From Cryptomeria japonica (Eukaryota; Streptophyta; Pinopsida; Cupressales; Cupressaceae), in assembly GCF_030272615.1 (NCBI RefSeq), contig NC_081410.1, positions 185,119,619 to 185,183,618 on the forward strand: a stretch of 64,000 nt of DNA, given 5' to 3'. Below are positions 11,546 to 23,556 of this stretch, in pieces. The stretch's first letter is position 1. Each line of letters begins with the position of its first letter. The position numbers and the translations under genes are program-made. Under the pieces are notes generated by a model. That model saw nothing but the letters and a program-made list of their open reading frames with translations, searched no databases and was not told where the DNA came from.

Positions 11546-12330
11546 CTATGACAAAATGCTATCCCACTTCTCTCCTTGTTGCCTTGTCAAACACCTTAAT
11601 AGGTTTCCTAATGATCTATTGACAACTTCAGTTTGCCCATCTGTTTGAGGATAGTAGGCTGATGAGAAAGCCAGGTTAGTCCCTAACTTCTTCCAAAGAG
11701 TTTGCCAAAAGTGACCTATGAACTTCACATCCCTATCCGAAACAATGTTTAGGGGAAATCCATGTATCTAGACTATCTCTTTGAAGAATAGGTCTACAAC
11801 ATATGATGCATCACAAGAAGTCTTACATGGCAAGAAATGAGCCATTTTACTAAACTTGTCCACCACTACAAAAACACTATCAAATCCTCTCCTTGCTTTA
11901 GGCAGACCCAACACAAAGTCCATACTTATGCTCTCCCATGGTCTAGAAGGAATGGGTAAAGGCTAATACAAACTTGCATGTGTAGACTTCCCCTTGGCTT
12001 TCTAACATATGACACATGTCTCCACAAACTTTCTTACATCTACCTACAATTTAGGCCAAAAATAATGTCTCTTCACAAGGTCTAAGGTCTTGTCAAGGCC
12101 AAAATGACCTGCCATGGCTCCACAATGCTTCTCCTTGATAATATTCAATCTCATGGAACATTTAGGAATACACAACTGTACTCCCTTGAACAACAAACCA
12201 TCTTGTATCAGAAACTCAAAAAACTCCATATGATACTGGTCACCAAAGAGCTTCACATACCTTGTATATTTCTCCAAAATCTTCATCAGCAACATACATA
12301 CTCTTCAAGGAATCAATACCAACACTCTCC
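11546..12330 (-). pseudogene. Integrase zinc domain and catalytic core, element B
   Basis: The zinc-binding part is at 12044-12295 (HCGAMAGHFGLDKTLDLVKR then HYFWPKL). The core follows: [20 protein letters not shown] with the first Asp, IVSDRDVKF with the second, and SAYYPQTDGQTEVVNRSL with the Glu, so all three catalytic residues are still encoded. TAG stops near 11765, 11962 and 12003 break the frame. The frame agrees with RT and with the C-terminal part. Confidence 0.85.
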
Positions 12331-12440
12331 ATCTTGATTTGGTTTACAGTCAAGGCCCTTCTGCTCAAATTATCTACAACTTTTTTCTTGACTCCCTTCT
12401 TGTGTTTGAGGGTGAATGTGAAGGCTTGCAGGGTCTCTAC

Positions 12441-12985
12441 CTATTTCATATGCCGGTGATTAAGCTTTTCTTGAATATTTATGAAATTGAGTACCTGGTA
12501 ATCAGTAAACACTATGAACTCCTTAGGCAATAAATAGTGCCTCCACTTCTTCAAGGACTGTACTAGAGCATACATCTCCAAGTCATAAGATGAGTATCTT
12601 TTCTTGGCATCATTTAGCTTTTCACTAAAAAAAGCAATAGGCCTTCCTGACTGAGTACTGCTCCAATGGCCATGCTGCTTTGCATCACATTCCACCTGAA
12701 ATATCTTGTTGAAGTCTGGTAAGGCAAGGACTGGTTGTTCTGCAACCTTCTTCTTCAATGTCTCAAACGAATCATCTGCCTCTTTGGTCCAACTGAACCT
12801 TCACTTTTGTCCTCCCTTTATGGTGTCAAGCATGGGTGCACAAACATGACTAAATCCTCTTATGAAATTCCTATAGAAAGTTTCTAAACCATGGAAACTC
12901 CAGACATCATTCATAGTTCTAGGTGTAGGCCAAGATAGTATAGCACTTACCTTCTCTTGGTCCATTTTCAACTCACCTTGTGAGA
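12441..12985 (-). pseudogene. RNase H region, element B
   Basis: The gypsy connection and RNase H are seen as EQPVLALPDFNKIFQVECDA then KQHG, PIAFFSEKLNDAKKRYSSYD, LEMYALVQSLKKWRHYLLPK and FIVFTDYQVLNFI. The piece 12441-12758 and the adjoining RT tail (12801-13028, FHGLETFYRNFIRGFS) share a frame that differs from the RT and integrase frame, so two compensating slips are needed. Confidence 0.85.
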
Positions 12986-13796
12986 TCACAAAACAAAGTA
13001 GATGATCTCCTCCTGCATGAACAAACACTTATCAAAATTGATCATTAGTTGCTCTTCATGTAACCTCTTGAAAACCATATCTATATGGTTGAGGTGCTCT
13101 TCCCTTGTGTGACTAAAGATCAAGATATCATCTAAGTATACTATGACAAATTTTCCTATGAATTCCACCAAGACTTCATTCAATAACCTCATAAAGGTAC
13201 TAGGGGTATTGGACAACCCAAATGGCATGACTTTCCATTCATACAACCCTTCATTAGTTTTAAAAGTTGTCTTCCATTTATCCCCTGGCCTTATTCTAAT
13301 ATACTAGTATCCACTTTTTAGATTGATTTTTGTAAAATATTTAGCACTCCCTAAGCAATCAAGCAAATCCTCTGTTCTAGGGATTGGGAACCTATACCTT
13401 ATGGCTATCTTGTTGATGGCTCTTGAGTCTATACAAAGCCTCCAAGTGCCTTCTTTCTTAGATGCAAGGACTGTTGGTACTGCACATGGGCTTAAACTCT
13501 TACCAATCAGTCCTGATTCAAGCAACTCTTCAATCTGCCTTGCCATTTCTACATTCTAGTCTAGGGTGAGCTTGTAGGATGCTTTGTTTGGCAATGTAGG
13601 TCCAGGGATCAGATCTATATAGTGACTGATGTCCCTTACTAGTGGTAGGGACCTTGGTATTCCATCTAAGATGATGCCTTGATGCTTATCAAGCAACTGT
13701 CTGACTATTGGGTATATGTGTTTTGGTCCTCCTTCTTTCTCTTCTGCAAACTGCTCTTTCCTTGTCGCCTTCGGACTAATTTTACCCTAGCCAATA
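12986..13796 (-). pseudogene. Reverse transcriptase, element B
   Basis: This is a gypsy RT with the usual order: LPLVRDISHYIDLIPGPTLP, then [88 protein letters not shown] and the active site [10 protein letters not shown] at about 13110-13145. A TAG near 13303 and one near 13558 interrupt it. Upstream the frame stays open to about 13796, where sequence of unknown origin begins instead of the protease. Confidence 0.9.
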
Positions 13797-14151
13797 ATAA
13801 GAGTTAATTAATTCTATATATTGACTATAAACAAATGGGGGTAATTCTTTTCAAATTTGAAGAAGAATTTCCCCTCATTTCATTTATATATTAGTTTAAT
13901 CCAAACCCTATCTAGGGTTGATTTATTCTTTTTATAACAACTCTTTTCTTTTTATCTTATGTTTTCTATTTTATTAAGCTAACCCTAACCTGAAATTAGG
14001 TTAAGGCTTCTTGATTCTTCTTTTCCTATTTTCTTTTGTGTGCAGGGAACCAGGGAATCTTGCAAAGGAGGCCGAATATGGGATTGGTAGAGGGTTTGAA
14101 GGGAGGGTTGTGTGGTTGCAAGAAGGGAGGCGACAGCCAAAAATGTGGCTT

Positions 14152-14245
14152 ACCACAGTGGTGGCCGAGTCGTCCACTATGGTTAGCCCGCAGTGGCGGC
14201 CGAGCCAACCACTGTGGTTAACCCACAGTGGCGGCTGCATCACAC
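14152..14245. repeat. 35-base tandem repeat, 2.7 copies
   Basis: Units starting near 14152, 14187 and 14222 share CCCRCAGTGGYGGCYG. Each also holds CCACTGTGG-like sequence in the opposite sense, so each unit can fold. It is a local GC-rich patch inside AT-rich DNA. Confidence 0.75.
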
Positions 14246-14505
14246 TACGACAACCCACAAGGAGGCGGGGCGGGGTAGAGCCCTCAGCTCCCCCATCCCG
14301 ATTTTGACATTGGTAATTTTATTTTTGTATTATATATATATATATACATGCTCCATTTATATTAAAATATATGTATTAAATAAAATACAAGTAAACTGGT
14401 AATAAAAAAAGAAATGTTTAATACTCTAGTATTCTGATCAATCAATATTTTTAATCATGTTGCAGTCTATTGTAGAAAAGTTATATACATTATAATATGT
14501 ATAAA

Positions 14506-14508
<3 letters not shown>

Positions 14509-14555
<47 letters not shown>
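14509..14555. repeat. AT microsatellite with poly-T tail
   Basis: (AT)16 is followed by about 15 T bases. A shorter (TA) run lies at 14329-14346. Confidence 0.9.
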
Positions 14556-17310
14556 CTATGATTAAATCTATATTTCAATAGCTTTAACAGGTTGATTTCA
14601 AATAACATAATAGAGGTAATTTTTATTTTCATTTAGAGCATATAGTTTCCTTTGATTTAAAATATTCAAAAACTAGATTAATAATATTTTCTACTAAACA
14701 TGCTTTTACAGAATGGAAAATATGACAATAATATTTTTATTTATAGCAACTATCATTTTCTAAAAACCATTTAATTCAATAAACAACAATATCTTATGCA
14801 TTATTAATATTAATTCTTAAAATATCTATCTATTCTTCCTTTGAGTTTGAACTATAAATGTAAGCAAACATTTCAATTCTGTTTTAAAATGACTACTAGC
14901 ATTTAAATTTTTACAATACTCTTTTATTTTAATAGCAATAAGAAACAGAATATAATACTATTCTTAATCTTTTCCAAGCAGCTATATCTATACAAAAATA
15001 ATCCAAAAATGTACTCTTCTTCTTTTTTTGCAAAAAATATAAATACTTCAAATTTAAAATACATCTTTATTACATGGTAAAAAAACTATTCCAATAGTTA
15101 CATTTTATTTTCTACAACTAAATACAATAATTAATTCTTTTTCTTTTCTGCAACTAAAATACAATAAACAATATGACTATTTCAGCTTCCCTTCCAATTC
15201 TTTTCTCAAGCAAACCTACAATAAAAGCTTTCAGGTTGTGACCATGGAGGCTCACCTCCCAACCTAGGCTTACAAGAAGCCACCCTCGAGCTAGGAGAAC
15301 CAAGGCTAGATAGGAAACACACATTCAAAACACATACAAGAAATAAAACTCATAACAACATTAACACTCCCATCCCAAGGATAAACAATTTCACTTGTGT
15401 GACTTTTCAAGTGTGGTGAAGGTGGACCATATACCTAGAGGAGAATTTTGCAAGTAGGAGGACATTATGCCATTGCAAGGATACAAAATAAACACATCCA
15501 CAAGTTCCAAACTTGTCCCTACAATTCCTTATGCCCCCCAAGGCATACAATCCAACAAACTCCCCTTATGACCCCCATTGCATAAACAAAATACTATGGA
15601 ACAAGGGTCCCATAACCCCTTGTAAATCACTCTCTTCCAAAGAGAGCCTCTACACTCATAGGATATCAAAAAACCCTTCACCCCAAGGCCACTCTACACT
15701 CCCAAGGGTGAGTTTGGCCTTGAAAACTCCCAAAACAGAACTAAAAAAGAAACACAATAACAAAAGAAAAAAATCACATAGGGAAGAACTCAACAATCTT
15801 CCTTTGACATTAAGATATCAACAATGAAACAACTATAACAAGCAATCTTTTCAAAAATACAACAACATACATGAGCTAAAAAAACAACCAACCTTAAACC
15901 TGTCAAAAGGATGATGAATCTTGTAGAAGAGCTACCCAAATCCACTATCTTTTCCCTTCAAGACTTAGCCAAAATCCCTTCCAAAAACTTACCAAAACTA
16001 CACAAGAATCTAAGTCTCCAAAATGGAGAGTGGATGATCAAACTTCTCCCTCCCAAACTATACCCTAAGAAGAAACTCCTCACTCTTTCCAACCCACTTG
16101 GGAAGGGTGAAGGTTGTTCATTGGTTGGTCTTCCCAATACCTTACAAACTCTTTAGCCAAGACACCTCAAAAAAGGTAAAAGGAATGGGGAAGAGCAATG
16201 CCACTCATGAGGGTTGTCTAACCTAGGAAGGCTCCCCTAAAGTTGAAATTCGGCCAACTTGGGAAACTCAATTTTTGGGGTGACTAAACAGTCCCTAGGG
16301 AGTGGACACATGGCTAAATTTGGCCTTCGTCCATAGGTACATCATATGGCCCACTAAAAATGCCCCTAACTTCATCCTAGGAGTTAGTTTAACCCCCTAG
16401 AAACTCATCCAAAGTTTACCTACGGGTCAACCCTGAGTTGACCTTTCTAATGGCTCCCTATCCAAGACTTTCTTGGGACCATACTAAGACAACTGAAAAA
16501 TATGCATTGGTAAAACAAATTTTCTCCAAAGGGACATGTCATTGCCAACTCATCCTACAACACATGTGTCAAGTGACACTACAAAAAGAATTAGACATCA
16601 CTAAAATACACATGGAAAATGTCCATTTTTTGGAATTTATAAATTAAAGAATTTCCAAATTAAACACACATCCAAGCATAAAATTTACAAATTAAAACAT
16701 ATTTACAAATGAGGTGTTGTCTCTCCAAATAGACAACCCTTGGCTTCACAAACACACATAGGTCTAGGCTTGATTCTCCAAATAGTTTCCATGGTCACAT
16801 GGAATAATTTTCCAGCACATCTCACTTGCACATTAGTAATTCCAAAAATCACATATAATATTATCTTATAAAAATAATATAATTCAGACATTGCATACAA
16901 TTTCAATTATAATGATCAAGTATCCAATTATCTAATAACATCCACATAAAATAATCTACTAAATGACATCATCATCATAATCATGGAATTAAATCATTTA
17001 TAGAGAATGCATCCATAATTTCTAGCATCAAAATTGGTGTAGAAGCACTCTTCAAAGGGCTCCCACCATTTGCTTTTGATTGTGTTCTTGCTTCTTTAAG
17101 AAGCCATTGTATATACAATAAGAGCCATGTGCTCATTGGGTCTAGTTTAGGTCCTAGTTGAGGTCCTAGGGTCATGAGTCAAAGTTGAGTTTTTCTTGAA
17201 AATAGAGGGTATGTGTGCCTTTAAGGTGTTTTAGGATCCTTCTTAGCATGGTGGTGTCCTTAGGTTAGCCCAATGTGGGCCTAGGAGTCAAGAAAAGCAA
17301 CAATGAGAAA

Positions 17311-17391
17311 GTTGCATGACAACTTTTCAAAGTTGTCAAGCAACTTTCAAAACTTGTCAAGCAACTTTCAAAAGTTGTCAAGCAACTTTTC
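17311..17391. repeat. 21-base tandem repeat, 4 copies
   Basis: Four units of GTTGTCAAGCAACTTTCAAAA type, starting at 17311, 17332, 17353 and 17374. Each holds GTTG and CAAC as an inverted pair. Confidence 0.8.
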
Positions 17392-18780
17392 CACCTACTG
17401 GTCCAAATCTTTAATGTATCATGGACAACCCTAATGTGGGAACACAGACCGAGGAAAGGGTAGTTTTAGTAGTTGCAAACCCTAATATAATGGGTTGGAT
17501 GTCAGATGTTGTACGGCCCAAGCAAAGTGACTTGACTGTGACTGCAATTTTGTTGCAAGTCGGCACAAATGGAGTAAAAGAAGATTGTTCATGGATTGAT
17601 TTTTGAGAAAAACTATGTGAAGTGTCTTGTATGGTGTATTTACTTCCTTTGTGAGCAATTAGATTTGGTTTTGTTTTGTAGGTTGTAAATATTTGGTGAA
17701 TTTGCTTGTCACTGTCTAGTTTTGGAATGGTTTGTGTCAATGGGTTCATAACTCCATTCCCCATTATGGATACACCATGAAACCATGGGGAATAAGAGTA
17801 CATACCCTATACCATACTTCAAAGCAATCGGGGCCCTTGAAGATGCAGGGAGGCCATCTAAAGACCCACTCCAAGGTGAGACTAGACAGTGCCCGACTAG
17901 GAAGGGTTAAGTTGTAGAGGTCTTGGAGAGAAAGGAAGGTCAAAGGAGGAGGCACCCTTTGGAGGAGTTTTAGAGGGGTGAGTGGAGCACCACTGGTGTG
18001 AAGGAGGAGCTTCCCCCAATCTAGACAAGGTGGCAAGAGAACCAAACCCACACTGTGACTCTGGCAGGCCTAAAAACCCTCTTTAAAACCCTTAAAAAAC
18101 CTTAAAATCCACCTAGGGCAATGTACAGACACTTGGAGGCCCAAAACTAGAAAAATCCTTGATTTCATGCCAAATGAATAGCGGGTCTTTTAGGAAGTTT
18201 CACAAGCATGTGCATCATTTTCAAGAGGGAGCCCTAAAGGACCAGATAGGAGGCCTAATTGGTCACAATCCTTGTAGCCCTATTTTGTAGTGAAAAGACA
18301 AAATTGTGAAATTGGTAAGAGGTAGGAAGCTTGAAACCTCTTGGGGGCACATGAATGGGTAGAAAAACCATGTATTAGACCTGACCTATCAATGCTAAGA
18401 CCTAGGAAGGTGTGGAACAAGCCAAACCCTTATCAGCCTAAGTAAGGGTTCTTTGAATCTCATGAGTAGGTGAGACTTTAGGAGTAGTTTTTCAAGTTGT
18501 TGGTGGGTGGATTGGGCAAGGTTAGTGGACTCCACAAGCATGGGAAGTCCTAGAGACCCTAGGGGTGGTTAGGGCACCTAGTGATCCAAGGAAAGGATCC
18601 AAGAGCATAGACTAGGCTAGTCTATCCCAAACCCCAACCCATGAAAAATAAAGTACTACAAATCAAAGTAAATGACATAATAATATCAATGTTATCCAAA
18701 GGCTGGATCATATAAAATATATGTCCATAATGTATCAAAATATAGTATCAATAATAGGTCCAACATGAAAATAACTGAAA

Positions 18781-19198
18781 TGCTATGACGGCTCAAGGTA
18801 GGGCCTCAAAGTCTCCTAAACAAGAGATGGGATGCATCCATTTTGGCTATGTCAAATAGCAATATATCCTTGTAAGATCCAATCTAAAACTCCACCCAAG
18901 CCTGCTCTTCTACCACTGCTTGCTGACCTTGGGTGAGCCATGAGACCTTATAGGGGTAAGGGTGAGGCATCTTCCTAAGTTTACGCTTTTCTACCATTTC
19001 AAGTGATACAAAATTTTCAGTGGATCTGGAGTCTATCTGAACCTTGCATACCTTTCCTCCTGCCTTGCAAGTGGTTTTAAAAAGAGATTTCCTTTGTGTA
19101 GGCTCCTTGTCAGGTACCTTCATGGTGGTTACTTCTCTCCTCATCATCAAAGCCTCTCCTCTTTCAGGATAGCCATAGCTATGAGGAGCACTAACACT
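18781..19198 (-). pseudogene. Aspartic protease, element B
   Basis: The gypsy retropepsin trace includes KVCKVQIDSRSTENFVSLEM (usual motif IDSGST; the Gly is changed to Arg, which would disable it), then PHPYPYKVSWL, EEQAWVEF, a TAG, IGSYKD and a decayed form of the DACHLLLGRPW block at about 18795-18830. It is in the same frame as gag upstream. The domain stops at the boundary of the foreign insert. Confidence 0.8.
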
Positions 19199-20344
19199 TT
19201 GTTAAGTGTTTGCACTTGCCACACTTTGACAATCAGATTCTTGCACCAAATTGCTTCTCCTTTCTCCCATGGAGCTAAAAGCCTTCTTTGCACATATATT
19301 GGCCATGTGCCCTTCTTGGTTACAGTTGTAGCATCTAGGAGGTCCTATGCCTTGGGATATCCCTCTAGAGGGTGGACTTCTACCCCTAAAGCTTCCTCTT
19401 GGATTGTAGCCCCCTCCTTGGTTGTAACTACTCTCTCCTCTATTTCCTTCTTGGTTAGAGTCTCCTTGGTATCCAAAACCATTTCCTCTACCTCTCAAAG
19501 GTTCTCTTCCTCCTCTTTGTTGTCTCCCTTTACCTCTGCCATTTTGATCCCACCTTCTCTTCATCTTCTCCTCCACCTTGAGTGCCAATTGAAAGCACTT
19601 TTGGACTGTCTCTGTGGTGTGGAGATTCAAGTCTTCTTGGATTGTAAATCTCAACCCATTGAGATATCTAGCCACCTTCTCATCTTCACTCTCTTTCACC
19701 TTAGTCCTCACACACAACTTCATGAACTTCTTGGTATAGGAACTCATGTCCATCTCCTTTTGTTTCAAATTTTATCTCCTCTTATTCAATTGGATATTGT
19801 AATCCATTGGGACATAGGCTTCTTTCACCAAAGCAATAATCTTCTTCCATGTATCTACTCTTCTCTTTTCCTCTTTCATCCTCTCATCTTGGATGAAAGT
19901 CCACCAAGTTAGTGCAGCCCCTTTCATTTTGGATTGGGCCATCTTCATCCTCTGGTGGTCTGGTATGTCTTCACTTTCAAAAAAATTGTTCAAGGAGTCT
20001 ATCCACTCCATCATTGTATCTGGATCCATCTTGCCTGCAAATATTGGCAGATCCATCTTCACATCCATTTTTCTTCTCTCCATGGACTTGAGGACACTCA
20101 TCAGGGGTCTCTGGTTTGCAGGTACCTCTAGCTCTTCCTACATAGGAAGCTCATCTTCATCCCCTTCTCCAGAGTCTCTCTCTCTCCTCTCCACTCTGTC
20201 CTTCAACCGATCCATCTCATTTCTCAAGGCCTAATTCTCATCCCTGACTGCTCTGCTCTCTTCCATTTGCTTCTTCACCAGGACATTCAATTATGCATTG
20301 GTCATACTTGAAGGTGCCTCATGGGACCCTTCTTCTTCTAACAT
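19199..20344 (-). pseudogene. Gag with zinc knuckle, element B
   Basis: A single frame from the ATG at 20344 down to 19202, with stops at about 20290, 20139, 19770 and 19200. The N-terminal part is coiled-coil-like (LRNEMDRLKDRVERRE). The capsid-like retrotransposon gag core follows (LPIFAGKMDPDTMMEWIDSL, GAALTWWTFIQ), then an arginine/glycine-rich stretch (RGKGRQQRGGREPLRGRG) and a CCHC knuckle CYNCNQEGHMANIC at about 19295-19335. The plus-strand 272-codon frame at 19094-19912 is only the antisense shadow of this gag. Confidence 0.88.
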
Positions 20345-20372
20345 CTTGTCTTCTCCTTCTCTTCCAAAGGAC

Positions 20373-20392
20373 ACTCCTTTTCTTTGATACCA
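20373..20392 (-). other. Primer-binding site, element B
   Basis: On the minus strand TGGTATCAAAGAAAAGG lies two bases after the LTR end CATCA. The first eight bases match the initiator methionine tRNA end. Confidence 0.65.
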
Positions 20393-20394
20393 CT

Positions 20395-20600
20395 TGATGC
20401 AGAGGCCTACCCAAACTCCTAATGACAAGCCCAAACAAGGTTAGGCTAGTGACCCCCTAACTACACACAAGGGTCCTACAAGGAAGAACTCTACACCTTG
20501 GATGAAACTACACACTCACTCACTATGCTTGGGACTACTCAAGATGAGCAAGAGGCTTCAACTCCACAAACATGCTTTACCGGTGATCTCTACTCCTTGG
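20395..20600 (-). repeat. 5' LTR of element B, first piece
   Basis: It starts TGATGCAGAGGCC and runs to the CTTGG target of element C. The second piece starts at 48400. Confidence 0.85.
20596..20600. repeat. Target-site duplication of C, left copy
   Basis: CTTGG here and CTTGG at 48400-48404 flank element C exactly. The intact LTR of B (near 9525) reads CTCCTTGGGATTTTG across the site. Confidence 0.9.
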
Positions 20601-21191
20601 TGTTAAGACCCGGAGGCAACTGAGAGGTGGGGGGTGAATCAATTGTCTATTAATTTCAACCCAAATATAGCTTAACCAAACTTAGTGCATAATACCGGTA
20701 AACCAAACTTTAATGTCGGTAGACAATTTAGCAGTTAATAATAGTACTGGTAAAGTTTAATGCATGAAACAAAAAGACAAATTACATACACAACACATAA
20801 CACAGTTATTTGTACGTGGAAACCCTATATGGGGAAAAACCATGGTGGGAAACCTTACCCACAATCAGATGATACTACTATAGATAGTATGTGTGTACAA
20901 ATGGGGTCTACACATGCAGAAAGACCAACTGCCTAGAGCTCACTGGTCAATCACAAAATGAGAGTCACACTGACTACAATTGGATGGTTAAATCCAATGA
21001 TAATGTACTACTCAAAATAGCATCTTCATATGCTGGATTCAGTACCGGTTAAGCTCTGATTGTCTTCGTCATACCTTTCTTGACTATTCAAATGATGTCT
21101 GTGTGTATAGCTCTACTTATATTCACATATACCTTATTATAATCCTTTTCCACACTCTTCTACTACATAATCTCATAAATGAAATCTTACA
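20601..21191 (-). repeat. 3' LTR of element C, first piece
   Basis: It starts TGTTAAGACC, with a G-tract at 20629-20634, and is cut at TTACA by element E. It aligns with 30081-30680. Confidence 0.85.
21187..21191. repeat. Target-site duplication of E, left copy
   Basis: TTACA at 21187-21191 and at 25109-25113 flank element E. Confidence 0.9.
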
Positions 21192-22270
21192 TGATAGTTC
21201 TGATACTTAATATAAGTAGAGATCCAATAGCCAAAAAAATGAGAGGGGGGGGTGAATCATACAAACTTAATCTTCCATAAAAATATCAGATTCAACCTCA
21301 GTAACATATACTTCAGTAATATAACCAAAACTGTTAAACATGCAAACTCAAAAGCATATAAACATCATAAACCTCATAACACCAGATTTAATGTGGAAAC
21401 CCAAATAGGGAAAAACCACTGTGGGATTTTGGACCCACCAAGAAATATACTCTTCTAGAGTATGCTCGGTTAAAAGAAAATCCTATTAAAGATTACAAAC
21501 ACATTGCTAGATGTGACCCGGTTAAGGTATTTCCCTCAGATCTATTAGGATCTTCACCTTGTTAAAGGATTTCAAACACTCAATCAGGATGTCACCTTGC
21601 TAGAGGGTTTTACAAATAAGACTGTTAAGTCCACTCGGTTAAGAGATTTTTCGTCACTTTCACAAAATAACAGTAATAAAATCTATTTGCAACTTCACAA
21701 CTAAAATGCTAATGCAGATTCCTTTTTATTCAATACAATCTGGACATAGAACTAATCTTGTCCATCTGCTGGGCTTCTATACTCTGTTATTCAAACAGGT
21801 ATTCAAGATTCTATGCTCGATAATCACTATGTAGCATCACTGTGCATACACTTAACCGCATACATTGTTTATCAACAGTTCCCTATTTATAAACAATTAG
21901 CTAACTGCTTAATCTCCTTGATCACATTTCCCATGATCAATCATAGCCATCAGATCTTCAATCTTGTCGAAGTTCAATGCATCTTCTGATCTGAAAATGT
22001 CGCCTTGGAACTTGCATATATTTCTTGGAACTTGTGCTAGGGTATTGCGGTTCAATCTGTGTTGTAGATCTTCATGCCGACTTTCTTTTGCCTTAGATTC
22101 ATTACCAAACTTCATGCACGGCTCACCAATCATTTAATTAGTTCCAGCTCATCAGCTTCCTTCATTAAATAACATATGCAAACATTTAATGTATTCTATT
22201 ATAGCTTGGTTACAACTCGGTAGTAACTCGGTTATAACTCGATGAATACTAAACTTCACTTGGTAGACAT
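21192..22270 (-). repeat. 3' LTR of element E, truncated
   Basis: It starts TGATAGTTCTGATAC and matches 23557-24654, about 95% by eye with one short indel. It stops at GGTAGACAT where the other LTR goes on for another 454 bases. A poly-G tract lies near 21242. Confidence 0.88.
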
Positions 22271-23490
22271 AGCCTCCATCATAATCTTCTAACATAACAA
22301 ACTTGTGTTTATCTCCTATCATATGATGTGAGCATCCACTATCTATGATCCAAGAATCATTAGTCTTTATGTGAGATATTAGGGCTTTTTCTTCATACCT
22401 TTCTTCATTTGATCCATCTTTGATAGCCACATAAACTACTTTCTCTGTATCAGTTTCATCTGATTTATCATCATTGGATTCCTCGTCAGCTATTAAGCAT
22501 GTCTTTCTATCTCTTCTTCTGAAGTCTCGATGTCCTCTGTAATGATTATCTTTTTGTCTGTCATCTCGGTAATCTCTCTTTTTAGTAAAATCTTTGTCAG
22601 GATAGTTATAAGCCATATGTCCTATCTTATCACAATTGAAACATTTCAAAGGTAGTTTTCCTTTATACTTACCTTTGCCTCTCGGTAACCTTTTGGCTAA
22701 TAGTGCTTCAAACTCTTGTTGCTTTCTGATTTCCTCATATAGTTTGTGTACTTCTTCCATGTTCTTAGGAAATCTTTCACTTGCTCGACTGTGATCTCCT
22801 TCAGAGTACTTATACTTTCTTTCATTGTAATCATTAGATTCATCAAGATGAAAAGAACTAAATGCATATTCAACTTTATTTACCAAAGATCCACTGTTAT
22901 CAAAGTTACTTAACTCAAATGCATGTAGCTTACCAATAGTAGCATCTAAAGAAATTGGCATATTAGGTACAAACCTTAATTCATTGATTGCAGAGACTCG
23001 GATTGCATAAGCTGGTACAAGGGTTCTTAACAACTTACTTGTTATATCCTTTTCTTCAATAGTTCCACCTGCTCCTTTGATTTGATTGACAATCTCCTTT
23101 AGTCTTGTACTGTACTGAGTTATGTTCTCACCTTCATTCATCCTCATAGATTCAAGTTGTCCTCTTAGACTATCTACTTTTTCTCTTTGAACATGTTCAT
23201 CTCCTCCATATACTGATATGAGTTTATCCCACATTGCCTTTGCATCATTGCAACCTTCTAGATCATTAAACTCTGAGTCGGTCAATGCAGATGTTATTTC
23301 AATCATTGCTTGAATATGTTCTTGCTTTGCCTTTATCTCTTCCATAGTCAATGGATAGGTGCTCGGTGTAACAAAATCATTCTCTAGATAGTATACAACA
23401 TATTCTCCAACTCTTGATAGATGCAACTTCATCCTTTTCTACCATGTAGAGAAACTTGACTTGTTCAGCTTTGGTGTATCCCTCTTCTAC
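22152..23490 (-). pseudogene. Gag-protease of element E fused to LTR sequence
   Basis: The frame is open for 426 codons from 23432 to 22152. Upstream of 23432 the trace continues with two TAG codons (KLNKSSFSTW, then KRMKLHL), so the original start was near 23485. It has the copia gag domain (MWDKLISVYGGDEHVQREKV, ITSKLLRTLVPAYAIRVSAI), then a knuckle CFNCDKIGHMAYNY at about residue 262 in which the last Cys has become Tyr, an acidic linker, and the protease motif WIIDSGCSHHM. After EDYDGGYV it runs into LTR sequence, so the last 37 residues are not protein-derived. Confidence 0.88.
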
Positions 23491-23538
23491 ATCTTTGGAT
23501 CTTTAACTCAAGTGCCTTTGAACTTTTCTTCTAGAGTC

Positions 23539-23554
23539 CAAAGCTCTGATACCA
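23539..23554 (-). other. Primer-binding site, element E
   Basis: On the minus strand TGGTATCAGAGCTTTG lies two or three bases after the LTR end ACTATCA; it is a full match to the initiator methionine tRNA end over 12 bases. Confidence 0.85.
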
Positions 23555-23556
23555 AT

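Larger units (their letters stand above)
13797..18780. mobile_element. Unclassified ~5 kb insertion splitting pol of element B
   Basis: Gypsy RT coding stops at about 13796 and protease coding resumes at about 18780, so this DNA is foreign to B. I see no conserved protein in any frame, no clear LTR pair and no target duplication, so the type is unknown; a non-autonomous LTR element or captured host DNA are possible. It has an AT-rich left third (13800-15220) with a microsatellite, a GC-rich patch (14040-14310) with a 35-base repeat, and a right two thirds of mixed sequence with a 21-base repeat. Frames such as 14011-14307, 15513-15827, 17411-17803 and 17764-18051 overlap each other on both strands and look like chance. 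Confidence 0.5.

Noticed and set aside
14011-14402. Cluster of overlapping open frames on both strands
   Set aside because: They are caused by the GC-rich tandem repeat patch; all frames are open and none has a known domain.
17411-18051. Possible host gene fragments in the insert of B
   Set aside because: Frames on both strands overlap, with no domain and no consistent start or splice pattern.
19094-19912. 272-codon open frame on the plus strand
   Set aside because: It lies exactly antisense to the gag of element B, which has clear gag and zinc-knuckle motifs; the plus frame has no domain and reflects codon bias.
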